A stretch of 51,766 bases of DNA from an uncultured Anaeromassilibacillus sp. (GCA_930987725.1 CAKNKY010000015.1:1-51766); one strand, 5' to 3'. Positions 26,235 to 34,896 are shown, counted from the first letter of the stretch. The notes: generated by a model not told the origin, from the sequence alone. Program-made: numbers and translations.

Positions 26235-27245
26235 ATGAAAAAATGGATCGCTCTCCTCACCGCCGGCGCCCTCGCGCTGAGCCTGGCCGCCTGCGGCACA
26301 CCCGCCGGTTCGGGCACTTCCTCCGCCGCGGCTTCCTCCGAAACCGCGTCCGAGGTTTCCTCCGAGGCCGCGTCCGAAACGGCCTCCGAGGCCGCACCGG
26401 CCGAAAAGCCCACGGAGGATCGCTCCGGCGCGCCGATTTCCCTGCCGGACGAGATCGACTCCATCGCCGTGATGGCCCCCTCCATCGCCGAGACGGTGGT
26501 GGACCTCGGCTGCGGCGACCTGATCACCGCCATTGACACGCAGACGGAAGCCTATGCGCTCGAGGGCGTGCCGGCCGGCCTGCCCGCCTTCGACATGCAG
26601 GCCCCCGACACCGAGGCCCTGGCCGCCCTGGAGCCGGACGTGGTGTTCGTCTCCGGCGTGAGCGTCATTGAGGGCGAAAACATGTTCCAGCCGCTCGTGG
26701 ACATGGGCGTGTGCATCGTCTCCATCCCCACGAGCAGCAGCATCGCGGCGGTTGAGGAGGACATCACCTTCCTGGCCGCCTGCCTGGACCGCGCCGAGGA
26801 AGGCCAGCAGATCGTCTCCGACATGCAGGCCGAGATCGACGCGATTGCCGCCATCGGCGAGACCGTGACGGACAGGAAGACCGTGTACTTTGAGATCTCC
26901 GCCGCGCCGTACTGCTACAGCTTCGGCGAGGGCGTGTTCCTCAACGAGATGATCGATCTCATCGGCGCCGAGAACGTGCTGGCCGGCCAGGAAGGCTGGC
27001 TGAGCGTGGAGGAGGAGTCCGTCGTCTCCGCGAACCCGGACGTCATCCTCACGAACGTGAACTACATCGAGGACCCGGTGGGCGAGATCCTGGCCCGCCC
27101 CGGCTGGGAGGGCGTAACGGCCGTGCAGAACGGCGGCGTCTACACGATTGACAACAAGAATTCCTCCCTGCCGAACGAGAACATCGTACAGGCGCTCAAG
27201 GAGATGGCGAAGGCCGTTTACCCGGACCTGTACGAAGGCGTGTGA
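26235..27245 (+). CDS. btuF: Cobalamin/corrinoid ABC transporter substrate-binding lipoprotein
   Basis: 336 residues. Signal peptide with lipobox LSLAAC (Cys20), a Ser/Ala/Glu-rich tether (about 21-60), then a class III periplasmic-binding fold: IAVMAPSIAETVVDLGCGDLI, LEPDVVFVSG, then EVIDLIGAENVLA-type MIDLIGAENVLAGQ and ANPDVILTNVNYI. The fold is shared with siderophore binders; the riboswitch upstream makes corrinoid the likely ligand. Start set at MKKWIALL with AAGGATG upstream. GTGA overlap with the permease gene. Confidence 0.88.
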   Translation: MKKWIALLTAGALALSLAACGTPAGSGTSSAAASSETASEVSSEAASETASEAAPAEKPTEDRSGAPISLPDEIDSIAVMAPSIAETVVDLGCGDLITAIDTQTEAYALEGVPAGLPAFDMQAPDTEALAALEPDVVFVSGVSVIEGENMFQPLVDMGVCIVSIPTSSSIAAVEEDITFLAACLDRAEEGQQIVSDMQAEIDAIAAIGETVTDRKTVYFEISAAPYCYSFGEGVFLNEMIDLIGAENVLAGQEGWLSVEEESVVSANPDVILTNVNYIEDPVGEILARPGWEGVTAVQNGGVYTIDNKNSSLPNENIVQALKEMAKAVYPDLYEGV

Positions 27246-28261
27246 GGACGCGCACGAAGGCGGGGATCGTCATCCTCGCCGCCGTGCTGTCCCTCCTTGC
27301 GGGCGCGGGGATCGGCAGCGTGTTCGTCAGCCCGGCGGACATCTGCCGCGTGCTCGCGAACCGGCTCTTCGGCTCGCCCCTGCCTGAGAACTTTTCCAGC
27401 GTGACGCCCGGCCTCGTGCTGAACATCCGCCTGCCGCGCGTGACGCTCTCGTTCGCGGCCGGGGCCGCCGCCGCGATGGGCGGCGTCGTGATGCAGTCCG
27501 TGCTCAAGAATCCGCTCGCCAGCCCATACGGCCTGGGCGTGTCCTCCGGCGCGGGGCTCGGCGCGGCGCTCGTGATTGTATCCGGCCTGGGGGCCGGGGC
27601 GCTGGGCACGCTGGCGCTGCCGGCCGTGAGCCTCGCCTTCGGCCTGGCCACGGTGGGAGCGGCCATCTTCCTCTCCTCCCGGCTGGACCGCTCGCTCTCG
27701 AACAACACGATCATCCTCACGGGCATGGTGCTCAGCCTGTTCACGAACGCGCTCATGAGCACCGTCTCGGCCGCCAACCCGGAATACAGCCAGCGCATCC
27801 TGCTGTGGCAGCTCGGCAGCTTTTCCGGCCGCGGGTGGGAGGCCTCGGCCATGGTGGCCGCCGTGGCCGCCGTGTGCCTGGTCGGCTTCCTGCGCCTTTC
27901 GCCGGAGCTCGACGCCATGACCTTCGGGGAGGAACAGGCGCGGGCGCTCGGCGTGGAGCTGCGCCGTGTGAAGTGGGTGCTGATCGTGCTGGTGGCCGCG
28001 CTCACGGGCACGTCCGTGGCGTTCGCGGGCGTGATCGGCTTCGTGGACCTCATTGCGCCGCACGTGGTGCGCCGCTTTATCGGCGCGCGCCATCGCCTTG
28101 TGCTGCCCATGGCGGCGCTGCTGGGCGGCGCGTTCATGACGGTGTGCGATCTGGCCGCGCGCACGCTGGCCTCGCCCTCGGAGATCCCGGTGGGCAGCAT
28201 CACCGCCCTGATCGGCGCCCCGTTCTTCCTCTACGTCTATTTTTCACATCGCCGGAGGTGA
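27242..28261 (+). CDS. btuC: FecCD/BtuC-type permease
   Basis: 339 residues, about ten membrane helices. Family blocks are LPRVTLSFAAGAAAAMGGVVMQ, NPLASPYGLGVSSGAGLGAAL, LGVELRRVKWVLI and the C-terminal GVIGFVDLIAPHVVRRFIG. Forms the channel of a type II ABC importer. GTG start within the btuF stop. The riboswitch context favours cobalamin over iron. Confidence 0.92.
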   Translation: MRTRTKAGIVILAAVLSLLAGAGIGSVFVSPADICRVLANRLFGSPLPENFSSVTPGLVLNIRLPRVTLSFAAGAAAAMGGVVMQSVLKNPLASPYGLGVSSGAGLGAALVIVSGLGAGALGTLALPAVSLAFGLATVGAAIFLSSRLDRSLSNNTIILTGMVLSLFTNALMSTVSAANPEYSQRILLWQLGSFSGRGWEASAMVAAVAAVCLVGFLRLSPELDAMTFGEEQARALGVELRRVKWVLIVLVAALTGTSVAFAGVIGFVDLIAPHVVRRFIGARHRLVLPMAALLGGAFMTVCDLAARTLASPSEIPVGSITALIGAPFFLYVYFSHRRR

Positions 28262-28268
28262 GGAAAAC

Positions 28269-29039
28269 ATGCTGCATGTGGAACATCTCACCTGCGGTTA
28301 CGGGCCGAAGCCGCTGCAGAACCCCGTGGTGAAGGACGTGAGCTTCTCCGTCTCGCCGGGCGAGCGGCTGTGCATCCTGGGGCCGAACGGCTGCGGGAAG
28401 ACGACGCTGCTGCGCGCCGTGTGCGGCCTGCTCCCCTTTGAGGGGAAGGCGGAAGCCTGCGGGCTGGACGTGCGCACGGCGAAGCGCCGCGAGCTCGCGC
28501 AGAAAATGGCGCTCATGAGCCAGTCGGGCCAGGTCTATTTTTCCTACACCGTGTATGAGACGGTGCTCATGGGGCGCTATGCGCACAGCCGCCGCGCCGT
28601 GTTTGCGCAGGACGATGCGCGCGGCGCGGCCGTGGCCGAGGAATGCCTGCGGCGCACCGGTTTGTGGGAGGCGCGCGACCGCCCGATCACGGAGCTCTCC
28701 GGCGGGCAGCTGCAGCGCGTCTTTCTGGCGCGCACCTTCGCGCAGGAGCCGCAGATCATCCTGCTCGACGAGCCGACGAACCACCTTGATCTGAAATACC
28801 AGCTCGCGCTGGCGGACGATCTGCGCGCCTGGGCGGCGGACGGCAGCCGCTGCGTCGTCGGCGTGCTGCACGACGTGAACCTGGCGCTTGACTTTGCCGA
28901 CACGCTCCTGCTCATGAAGGAGGGGCGCGTGGTGAGCCGCTGTCTCGCGGACGGCTTTTCCACCCGGATGCTCGACGAGATCTACGACGTGGACGTGGCC
29001 GCGTACATGCGCCGCGTGCTCGCCCGCTGGCAGGGCTGA
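28269..29039 (+). CDS. btuD: ABC importer ATP-binding protein, BtuD/FecE type
   Basis: 256 residues. Walker A GPNGCGKTT, Q-loop MSQSGQVYFSYTV, signature LSGGQLQRV, Walker B IILLDEPTNHLD, switch His in VLHDVNLALDF. Energises the BtuC dimer. Starts 7 nt after btuC with GGAGGTGAGG overlapping the btuC stop. Confidence 0.94.
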   Translation: MLHVEHLTCGYGPKPLQNPVVKDVSFSVSPGERLCILGPNGCGKTTLLRAVCGLLPFEGKAEACGLDVRTAKRRELAQKMALMSQSGQVYFSYTVYETVLMGRYAHSRRAVFAQDDARGAAVAEECLRRTGLWEARDRPITELSGGQLQRVFLARTFAQEPQIILLDEPTNHLDLKYQLALADDLRAWAADGSRCVVGVLHDVNLALDFADTLLLMKEGRVVSRCLADGFSTRMLDEIYDVDVAAYMRRVLARWQG

Positions 29040-29068
29040 CCTGCGACGAAAAAAGGAAGGGGATCGAA

Positions 29069-29587
29069 ATGGCTGTTTACAGAAGCCCGTATGAGGCGTA
29101 TCCGTTTCTGTGCGACGCGGGCGCGGACCTGCGCTGCGACTTTGAGCTGCTCACCGACAAAATCGCGAGCGGCGCCGGCCTGCTCCGCGCCCGGACGGAG
29201 CAGGAGGACCTGCGTGCGGAACTGCTGTGGGTGTGCGAGATCGTATATCACCTGAACCCGACGCTGCGCACGCGGCTGACCGTGACGCAGGCGGAATGCG
29301 GCCGGCTGCGCGGCGCGGTGGACCGCCTGCAGCGCCAGGCCGGGAGCCGCTGCCACCGCTTTGTGCTGCCGGCCGGCTGTGAGGCCGCCTGCACGGCCCA
29401 CGTGCTGCGCGTGCAGGCAAAGGAGCTTGTGCGCCTGCTGTACCGCTATGTGCAGCAGGGCCACGAGGTGGAGCCGCTCACGCTCGACGTGGCGAACCTG
29501 CTCTCGGGCTATTTTTTCTCGCTCGCCCTCTATCTGAACGAGCTGGCCGGCGTGGATGAAACCGACTTCGTGAGCCGCAATTATTAA
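29069..29587 (+). CDS. Divergent PduO-type cobalamin adenosyltransferase-like protein
   Basis: 172 residues. The C-terminal half resembles ATP:cob(I)alamin adenosyltransferase: FVLPAGCEAACTAHVLRVQ (family FxLPGGxxAAAxLHxAR) and DVANLLSGYFFSLALYLNE (family YLNRLSDLLFxLARYxN). The family's N-terminal TRTGDxGxT nucleotide motif is absent, and the RRAER motif is replaced by AKELVR. Catalysis is therefore doubtful; corrinoid binding or chaperoning is possible. Position as fourth gene of the B12 operon supports the link. It begins with AAGGAAGGGG before ATG. Confidence 0.7.
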   Translation: MAVYRSPYEAYPFLCDAGADLRCDFELLTDKIASGAGLLRARTEQEDLRAELLWVCEIVYHLNPTLRTRLTVTQAECGRLRGAVDRLQRQAGSRCHRFVLPAGCEAACTAHVLRVQAKELVRLLYRYVQQGHEVEPLTLDVANLLSGYFFSLALYLNELAGVDETDFVSRNY

Positions 29588-29597
29588 AGGAAAAGAG

Positions 29598-29644
29598 AAA
29601 ACGCCCGGAGGGCACCTGTGCATGGCGCCCTCCGGGCGTTTTTT
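29598..29644 (+). terminator. Terminator of the B12 uptake operon
   Basis: AAAACGCCCGGAGGGC (29598-29613) pairs with 29627-29642, with a run of six T at the end. Strong intrinsic terminator. Confidence 0.92.
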
Positions 29645-29659
29645 GCGCAAAGGCCGCCA

Positions 29660-30060
29660 TAGGGCGGCGCTCCAGCGCTTTCACGGAGGCCTTGTTGGCG
29701 GCAAGGCAAATCCCTTTGATTTCCCGTATCCCAAGCCGCTTCATGATGACGGGCAGAAACCGCTTCGGCTGCATCGCCTTGTTTTGGTTAAGCGCGGCCA
29801 ATATGGTATCCTATTTCATATGTGCCGCCGTCAAAAGGAACGGCCTGTACATAGCCGATGTATGTGCCGTCCTTCAGCAGAACAGGATACACCAGCGGTC
29901 CTTCACGCGAGGTGTAGCATCCGATCAGAAATTCCAGTGTTTCCGCGGCTTCCTCTTCGGTTTCAAACACTTCATCCGGAACAAAACGTCGGGTATCCTC
30001 ATCCAAAGACTGCAGATGAACCGCCTGCGCCATATCTGGTGTAAATCCTATAATGGTCAG
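29660..30060 (-). pseudogene. Decayed GNAT acetyltransferase
   Basis: The translation from about 30057 gives LTIIGFTPDMAQAVHL, DEDTRRFVPDEVFETEEEA and TYIGYVQAVPFDGGTYEIGYHIGRA, matching a RimJ/RimL-like GNAT family. It then hits TAA where the family has Tyr (GKAYTxxGYATEA); the frame continues as PKQGDAAEAV, and a further frameshift leads into FLPVIMKRLGIREIKGICLAANKASVKALE. The N-terminal start and the C-terminus after ALE are missing. GC is clearly lower than in the surrounding genes. It follows the intact GNAT gene by about 12 nt. Confidence 0.8.
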
Positions 30061-30072
30061 CCCCTGTTTATT

Positions 30073-30549
30073 TCAAGTTTCATTGTCTCCCCTGAAATCC
30101 CCTTCTCTGTGAAAATACATTCTTGTCATACCGGATTCACCATGAACCATACAAAGAAAGCTCCAGCCGTATCTCTCATAAAACGAGGTATGGTCCGTGA
30201 CAAGATAGAGCGTATCTATCCCGTTTTCTTTCATATCCGCGCACACATGATGAAGCAGCGTACCTGCAACACCATACCCGCGGCAGTCTTCTTCCGTATA
30301 AACGGCGCAGACGTTGGGCGTCAAATCCTTTCGATCGTGAAAATCATTTTCAATGACTCCCAACCCTCCGATGATTCTGTCGCCCGCCATGGCCAGATAC
30401 CACTGCGGCACAACACCATCCCCGGAAAGGCAGTCCTCCATACTTTGCAAATACGCATCCAGAGGAATCCCCCATTTTTCGTGAAACCATTGCGCCGCTT
30501 TTTCTTTATCTGCCGGTTTGTCTTTTAGTCTGATAATGCTGTAATCCAT
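30073..30549 (-). CDS. GNAT family N-acetyltransferase
   Basis: 158 residues. GNAT core: WYLAMAGDRIIGGLGVIEND (beta strands), then acetyl-CoA loop EEDCRGYGVAGTLLHHVC and LVTDHTSFYERYGW. Substrate unknown; the YERYGW end is common in small-molecule acetyltransferases. Start taken at MDYSII, with GGGA 9 nt upstream; two further Met codons lie just before. Base composition is lower in GC than neighbours, suggesting recent acquisition together with the pseudogene. Confidence 0.85.
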   Translation of the reverse strand: MDYSIIRLKDKPADKEKAAQWFHEKWGIPLDAYLQSMEDCLSGDGVVPQWYLAMAGDRIIGGLGVIENDFHDRKDLTPNVCAVYTEEDCRGYGVAGTLLHHVCADMKENGIDTLYLVTDHTSFYERYGWSFLCMVHGESGMTRMYFHREGDFRGDNET

Positions 30550-30587
30550 TTTTCTCATTCCCAATTTTCCAAAATAATGTTTTTAAT

Positions 30588-30635
30588 AGACAAACGGACC
30601 GGCGGACGCCTGTGCGCCCGCCGGTCCGTTTGTCT
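30588..30635 (-). terminator. 18-bp hairpin downstream of the ABC exporter genes
   Basis: AGACAAACGGACCGGCGG (30588-30605) is the perfect complement of 30618-30635. It lies between the exporter operon and the GNAT gene. The minus-strand sequence after it is AT-rich but has no clean T-run. Confidence 0.65.
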
Positions 30636-30750
30636 GGGGAAAATGCGGGGAACCCCTTCGCCGTTCAGGTGCGGTTTGCAGGCGGCAGGCCTGCGCCACA
30701 TCGGGGGAGGAAGCGGTTTCCTGTGAAAAAAGGGAGCTGCACCCTTTCCA

Positions 30751-32577
30751 TTACCCCGCAATCACGGCCTGCTGGGCCTCCTGGGCGAACTGCTTCTGAT
30801 ACAGCTCGCGGTAATAGCCCTTGCGGCGCAGCAGCTCCTCGTGCGTACCCTGCTCCACGATGCGGCCGTCGCGCACCACGAGGATGAGATCGGCCTTGCG
30901 GATCGTGGAAAGGCGGTGCGCAATGAGGAACGAGGTGCGGCCGTGCAGCAGCTTCTCCGTGGCCTGCTGGATGAGCTGCTCCGTCTGCGTGTCGATCGAG
31001 GAGGTCGCCTCGTCGAGCACGAAGATGCGCGGATCGGCCAGCACGGCGCGCGCAAAGCTGATGAGCTGCTTTTCACCCGTGGAGAGGCGGTCGCCGCCCT
31101 CGCCCACGTCGCTCTCGTAGCCGTGCTCGAGCTTCGCGGCCACCTGGTCCGCCGAGACGGCCTTCGCCGCGGCGATCACCTCCTCATCCGTCGCGTCGAG
31201 GCGGCCGTAGCGGATGTTCTCCATCACCGTGCCGGAGAAGAGGTGCGGGCTCTGCAGCACGTAGCCGATGCTGCTGTGCAGCCAGAGCTGGCTGCGCTCG
31301 CGGTAATCGCGGCCGTCGATGAGCACCTGGCCCTCGGTGGGCTCAAAGAAGCGGCAGGCCAGGTTCACGAGCGTGCTCTTGCCCGCGCCCGTCTCGCCCA
31401 CGATGGCGATGGTGGAGCCGGCCGGGATCTTCAGGTTGAAGTGGTGCAGCACGTCCTCATTGCCGTCCGGATAGCGGAAGCTCACGTCGCGGAACTCCAC
31501 GCTGCCGCGGATCGGCTCCCAGTTCTCGCGCTTCGGCTCGAAGGCCGTGCCGTAGCGCTCGATCACCTCCGGCGTGTCGCGGATGAGCGGCTCCTCCTCG
31601 AGCAGGCCCATGACGCGCTCAATGTTCGCCTGCAGCGAGAGCAGGTCCGCAATGTTGCGGGCGATCTGCTGGATCGGCTCGAAGATGCCCACGGCGTAGG
31701 ACGTGAAGGCGGAGAGCGTGCCGATCAGGAGCAGATCCGAGAGCACGAGCGAGCCGCCGCGCGCGAGCACGATGGCCGTGGTGAGCGAGCTGAAGAACAT
31801 GACGAGCGGGATATAGACGGCCGAGAGGCGCGCGGCGCGCACCGAGGCCGTTTTCATCTCGCCGGAGACGGTCTCGAACTCGCGGCTGTTCTGCTCCTCG
31901 ATGACGAGCGTCTTCGACGTGCGCGCGCCCATGATGCCCTCGTTGTAGGCGCTTGTGATGCGCGAGTTCATCTTGCGCACGCGGCGGTTCCAGTGCAGGA
32001 TGCGGTTCTGGAAATACGCCGTGAGCAGCGAGAGGATCGGCACGATGAGCACGACCGCCGCCGCCAGGCCCGGGTTCAGGAAGAACATGGCCACGAACAC
32101 GCCCAGCACATAGAACAGCGCCCAGAGGATGTCGAACAGGTTCCAGGCGATCATGCCGGCGATGCGGTTCGTGTCGCTCATGATGCGCGAGAGCAGATAG
32201 CCCACGGGCGTCACGTTGTAGAACGAGAGCGAGAGCTCCTGCAGATGCACGAAGCAGGCGCGCTTCATGTCGCGGCCGAGCTTCATCTCGATGCGCATGG
32301 AGCCGCGCGTGAACAGAATGACGGCCAGCGCCTGCGCCGCGATGACGGCCGCATAGACGAGGCCGAAGGGCACAAGGCCCTCCACCGTGCCGGCCTCAAT
32401 GAAATTGTCGATGGCATACCGCTGGAACAGCGGCAGCGCGATGTCCACCATGGCGCAGATCAGGTTGAGGATCAGCACCATGAGGATCGTTTTGCGGAAC
32501 GGACGCACGAAGGGAAGCAGCTTCTTCCAGGACGCCCATTCGAACGATTTTGTATATTCCTGTTCGTCGTGCCCCAT
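30751..32577 (-). CDS. Heterodimeric ABC exporter, subunit with canonical Walker B
   Basis: 608 residues: six-helix membrane domain (about 20-325) then nucleotide-binding domain. Walker A GETGAGKST; signature degenerate, LSTGEKQ instead of LSGGQ; Walker B IFVLDEATSSID keeps the catalytic Glu; switch His in LIAHRLSTI. Together with the partner this gives one active and one degenerate ATP site, as in BmrCD, LmrCD and TM287/288. Probable multidrug export. Its ATG shares one base with the partner's stop. Confidence 0.93.
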   Translation of the reverse strand: MGHDEQEYTKSFEWASWKKLLPFVRPFRKTILMVLILNLICAMVDIALPLFQRYAIDNFIEAGTVEGLVPFGLVYAAVIAAQALAVILFTRGSMRIEMKLGRDMKRACFVHLQELSLSFYNVTPVGYLLSRIMSDTNRIAGMIAWNLFDILWALFYVLGVFVAMFFLNPGLAAAVVLIVPILSLLTAYFQNRILHWNRRVRKMNSRITSAYNEGIMGARTSKTLVIEEQNSREFETVSGEMKTASVRAARLSAVYIPLVMFFSSLTTAIVLARGGSLVLSDLLLIGTLSAFTSYAVGIFEPIQQIARNIADLLSLQANIERVMGLLEEEPLIRDTPEVIERYGTAFEPKRENWEPIRGSVEFRDVSFRYPDGNEDVLHHFNLKIPAGSTIAIVGETGAGKSTLVNLACRFFEPTEGQVLIDGRDYRERSQLWLHSSIGYVLQSPHLFSGTVMENIRYGRLDATDEEVIAAAKAVSADQVAAKLEHGYESDVGEGGDRLSTGEKQLISFARAVLADPRIFVLDEATSSIDTQTEQLIQQATEKLLHGRTSFLIAHRLSTIRKADLILVVRDGRIVEQGTHEELLRRKGYYRELYQKQFAQEAQQAVIAG

Positions 32578-34439
32578 TACACACGCCCCCTTTCTTCCGT
32601 CTGCGCGCCGCCGGGATCTTTCCCGCCCTCCGCGAGGAGATCGCGGTCCGCGCTGCTCATCTGGATGTCGTAAATGCGGCGGTAGATCCCGTTTTTCGCG
32701 AGCAGCTCGCTGTGGGTGCCCATCTCGGCCACGCAGCCGCCGTCGAGCACGAGGATGCAGTCGGCTTGCATGAGCGTCGTCACGCGGTGGGAGATGAGGA
32801 TCACCGTGGCGCTGCCCTTCGCCTTGTGCAGGGAGGCACGGATCTCGGCGTCCGTCTCCGCGTCCACGGCGGAGAGCGAATCGTCGAAGATCAGGATAGG
32901 CGCGTCCTGCATGAGCGTGCGGGCAATGGCCACGCGCTGCTTCTGCCCGCCGGAGAGCGTGACGCCGCGCTCGCCCACGATGGTGTCATAGCCCTCGCTG
33001 AACTCGAGGATGGCCTCGTCCACGTGGGCCGTGCCGGCCTGGGCGCGGATCTCCTCGAGCGAAGCGCCGGGCCGCACGGCCGCGATATTCTCGCGGATGG
33101 TGCGCGAAAACAGGAACGGCTCCTGCAGCACCATGCCGATGTTGCGCCGCAGATAGGGCCGGCTGATGCGCGCGATGTCCACGCCGCCGATCGTGATGGT
33201 GCCGCAGTCGTGCGGGAGATCGTAGAGCCGGTCGATGAGATGCATCATCGTGGACTTGCCGCTGCCCGTGCCGCCCAGGATGGCGAACGTCTTCCCGGCG
33301 GGGATGGTGAAGCTGATGTCGCGCAGGACGGGCTGGCCCTCATAGGCGAACGACACGTGATGGAACGCGATGTCGCGGTCCATCGGCGGGGTGAGGGCGC
33401 CGGGGAGATCCTCCTCCGGCTCGGAGCGCAGGATGTAGGACACGCGCTCGATCGATACGCCGGCCTTGCTCATCTCCGAGAGGATGCGGCCCAGGCCGCG
33501 CACCGGCCACACGAGCGACTGGTTGTAGGACACAAAGGCCAGGAACTCGCCCAGCGTGATGGAGCCGTTCACGGCCTCGGCCACACCGCAGCAGATCACG
33601 GTGAGGATCTGCAGGCCGGTGATGAGATCGCCCACACCCCAGTAGGCGCTGAGCATCTGCCCCAAGCGGATCCACAGAGAGGCGAACCGCTCGTTTTTCT
33701 TGTCGAACCGCTCCACCTCGTACGCCTCGCGGCCGAAGGCGCGCACCACGCGCACGCCGGTGAGGTTTTCCTGCACGGCCGCGGAGAGATCGCCCTCGGC
33801 CTCGTCCGCCGTGCGGAAGCGCGCCGCAATCTTCGAATAGAAGAAGCCGGAATAGAGCAGGATCACCGGCAAAAAGCAGCACGCGATCAGCGTAATCCGC
33901 CAGTTCATGGAAAACATAATGAAGAGCGAAAACGCCACCAGGAACACGGTGCGGAACACCTCGAGCAGCTGGTTCGCCACAAAGTTGCGCACCACCTCCA
34001 CGTCCGAGGTGCAGCGCTGGATGATCTCACCCGTGCTGTGCTGCACGTGCCACGCGTAGGGCAGCCGCTGGATGTGGCGGTAGAGCGCGTCGCGCAGCGA
34101 TTTCACAAAGCTTTCGGACCCCTTCGCCGTCTGCATGCGGCTCATGTAGGTGCTCAGGCCGGAACAGGCCGACACCAGGAGCAGCGCGCCCGCCGCAAAC
34201 AGCAGCAGCGTGATCGGGCTGCCCGCCGCCTGCGGGAAGGCCGCGAGCGCCGCCTGCACCGGCGCGGGAAACGGCTCCCCGCCCAGGATGCAGTCCACGG
34301 CCGTGCGCACCACCTGCGGCGTGAGCGAGCTGAACACCGTGTTCAGCATGGAAAACAGGAGCGCCAGCGCGAAAATCCACACGTGCGGCTTCAGGAAGCG
34401 CCACACAAGCGCAAAGTGCTCCTTTCTGGTCTGCTGCAA
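32577..34439 (-). CDS. Heterodimeric ABC exporter, subunit with degenerate Walker B
   Basis: 620 residues from a TTG start (GGAGG 7 nt upstream). Membrane domain then nucleotide-binding domain. Walker A GGTGSGKST, signature LSGGQKQR intact, Walker B ILIFDDSLSAVD with Asp in place of the catalytic Glu, and ISHRVTTL. This is the complement of its partner's pattern and resembles BmrC. The open frame continues upstream through the attenuator region, but no ribosome site supports a longer form. First structural gene of the operon. Confidence 0.92.
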   Translation of the reverse strand: MQQTRKEHFALVWRFLKPHVWIFALALLFSMLNTVFSSLTPQVVRTAVDCILGGEPFPAPVQAALAAFPQAAGSPITLLLFAAGALLLVSACSGLSTYMSRMQTAKGSESFVKSLRDALYRHIQRLPYAWHVQHSTGEIIQRCTSDVEVVRNFVANQLLEVFRTVFLVAFSLFIMFSMNWRITLIACCFLPVILLYSGFFYSKIAARFRTADEAEGDLSAAVQENLTGVRVVRAFGREAYEVERFDKKNERFASLWIRLGQMLSAYWGVGDLITGLQILTVICCGVAEAVNGSITLGEFLAFVSYNQSLVWPVRGLGRILSEMSKAGVSIERVSYILRSEPEEDLPGALTPPMDRDIAFHHVSFAYEGQPVLRDISFTIPAGKTFAILGGTGSGKSTMMHLIDRLYDLPHDCGTITIGGVDIARISRPYLRRNIGMVLQEPFLFSRTIRENIAAVRPGASLEEIRAQAGTAHVDEAILEFSEGYDTIVGERGVTLSGGQKQRVAIARTLMQDAPILIFDDSLSAVDAETDAEIRASLHKAKGSATVILISHRVTTLMQADCILVLDGGCVAEMGTHSELLAKNGIYRRIYDIQMSSADRDLLAEGGKDPGGAQTEERGRV

Positions 34440-34499
34440 AAGAACCCCTCCTTTTTTCCTCCTTGCCCGCGGGCGGCGCTGCCGCCCGGTTTCACAACA

Positions 34500-34533
34500 C
34501 AAAAAAAGCGCCGCCGGCCGGGCCGGAGGCGCT
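34500..34533 (-). terminator. Leader terminator/attenuator before the ABC exporter
   Basis: On the minus strand AGCGCC/GGCGCT plus CCGG/CCGG form a stem (34507-34533), followed by seven T (34501-34507). It sits 24 nt after the leader peptide stop and about 60 nt before the first exporter gene, so transcription must pass it. Confidence 0.82.
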
Positions 34534-34557
34534 GAAGCAGGCAAAACAGAGCCTTTG

Positions 34558-34656
34558 TCACATCAGACAAAAGCGGTTTGCAGGCAGGCGAATCCCCGTG
34601 GCCGGAACCCAAAAGAGCAGATCTCTCTCCTTGCACGTATACACCAGATTGATCAT
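34558..34656 (-). CDS. 32-residue leader peptide of the ABC exporter operon
   Basis: An ATG with AAGGAGG 8 nt upstream opens a 32-codon frame: MINLVYTCKERDLLFWVPAT then GIRLPANRFCLM. It lies between a strong promoter and an intrinsic terminator. This is the BmrBCD layout, in which stalled or slowed ribosomes on a short frame allow read-through into exporter genes. Codons near the middle include CCGGCC, complementary to GGCCGG in the terminator stem, so an antiterminator fold is possible. Function inferred from layout. Confidence 0.7.
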   Translation of the reverse strand: MINLVYTCKERDLLFWVPATGIRLPANRFCLM

Positions 34657-34729
34657 TTCGCCCGCCTCCTTTCTGTCTCAGTTTTTTTGTGATGGGCCGC
34701 CGGGGGCAAAACCGGCAGCGAACAAAGAC

Positions 34730-34758
34730 AGTATACCGTTCCCGGCCCGCGATGTCAA
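34730..34758 (-). promoter_or_regulatory. Promoter of the leader-ABC exporter operon
   Basis: Minus strand TTGACA (34753-34758), 17 nt, TATACT (34730-34735). Near-consensus sigma-A. About 70 nt before the leader frame. Confidence 0.85.
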
Positions 34759-34765
34759 GCAATTG

Positions 34766-34794
34766 TTGCAAATTTTCCCGCATGCCGCTATAAT
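34766..34794 (+). promoter_or_regulatory. Divergent promoter of the rhomboid-like gene
   Basis: TTGCAA (34766-34771), 17 nt, TATAAT (34789-34794). Its -35 lies only 7 nt from the -35 of the exporter promoter, so the two polymerases may compete or share regulation. Confidence 0.8.
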
Positions 34795-34896
34795 GGAGAA
34801 AACAACGACGGATGCGCGCCGCGCGAGGCGCGCGCCCCTGACTGCGGCGCGGGGGATCTGCACCGTCCTGCCAAGATTCGAAAGGAGTTGTCCCCC

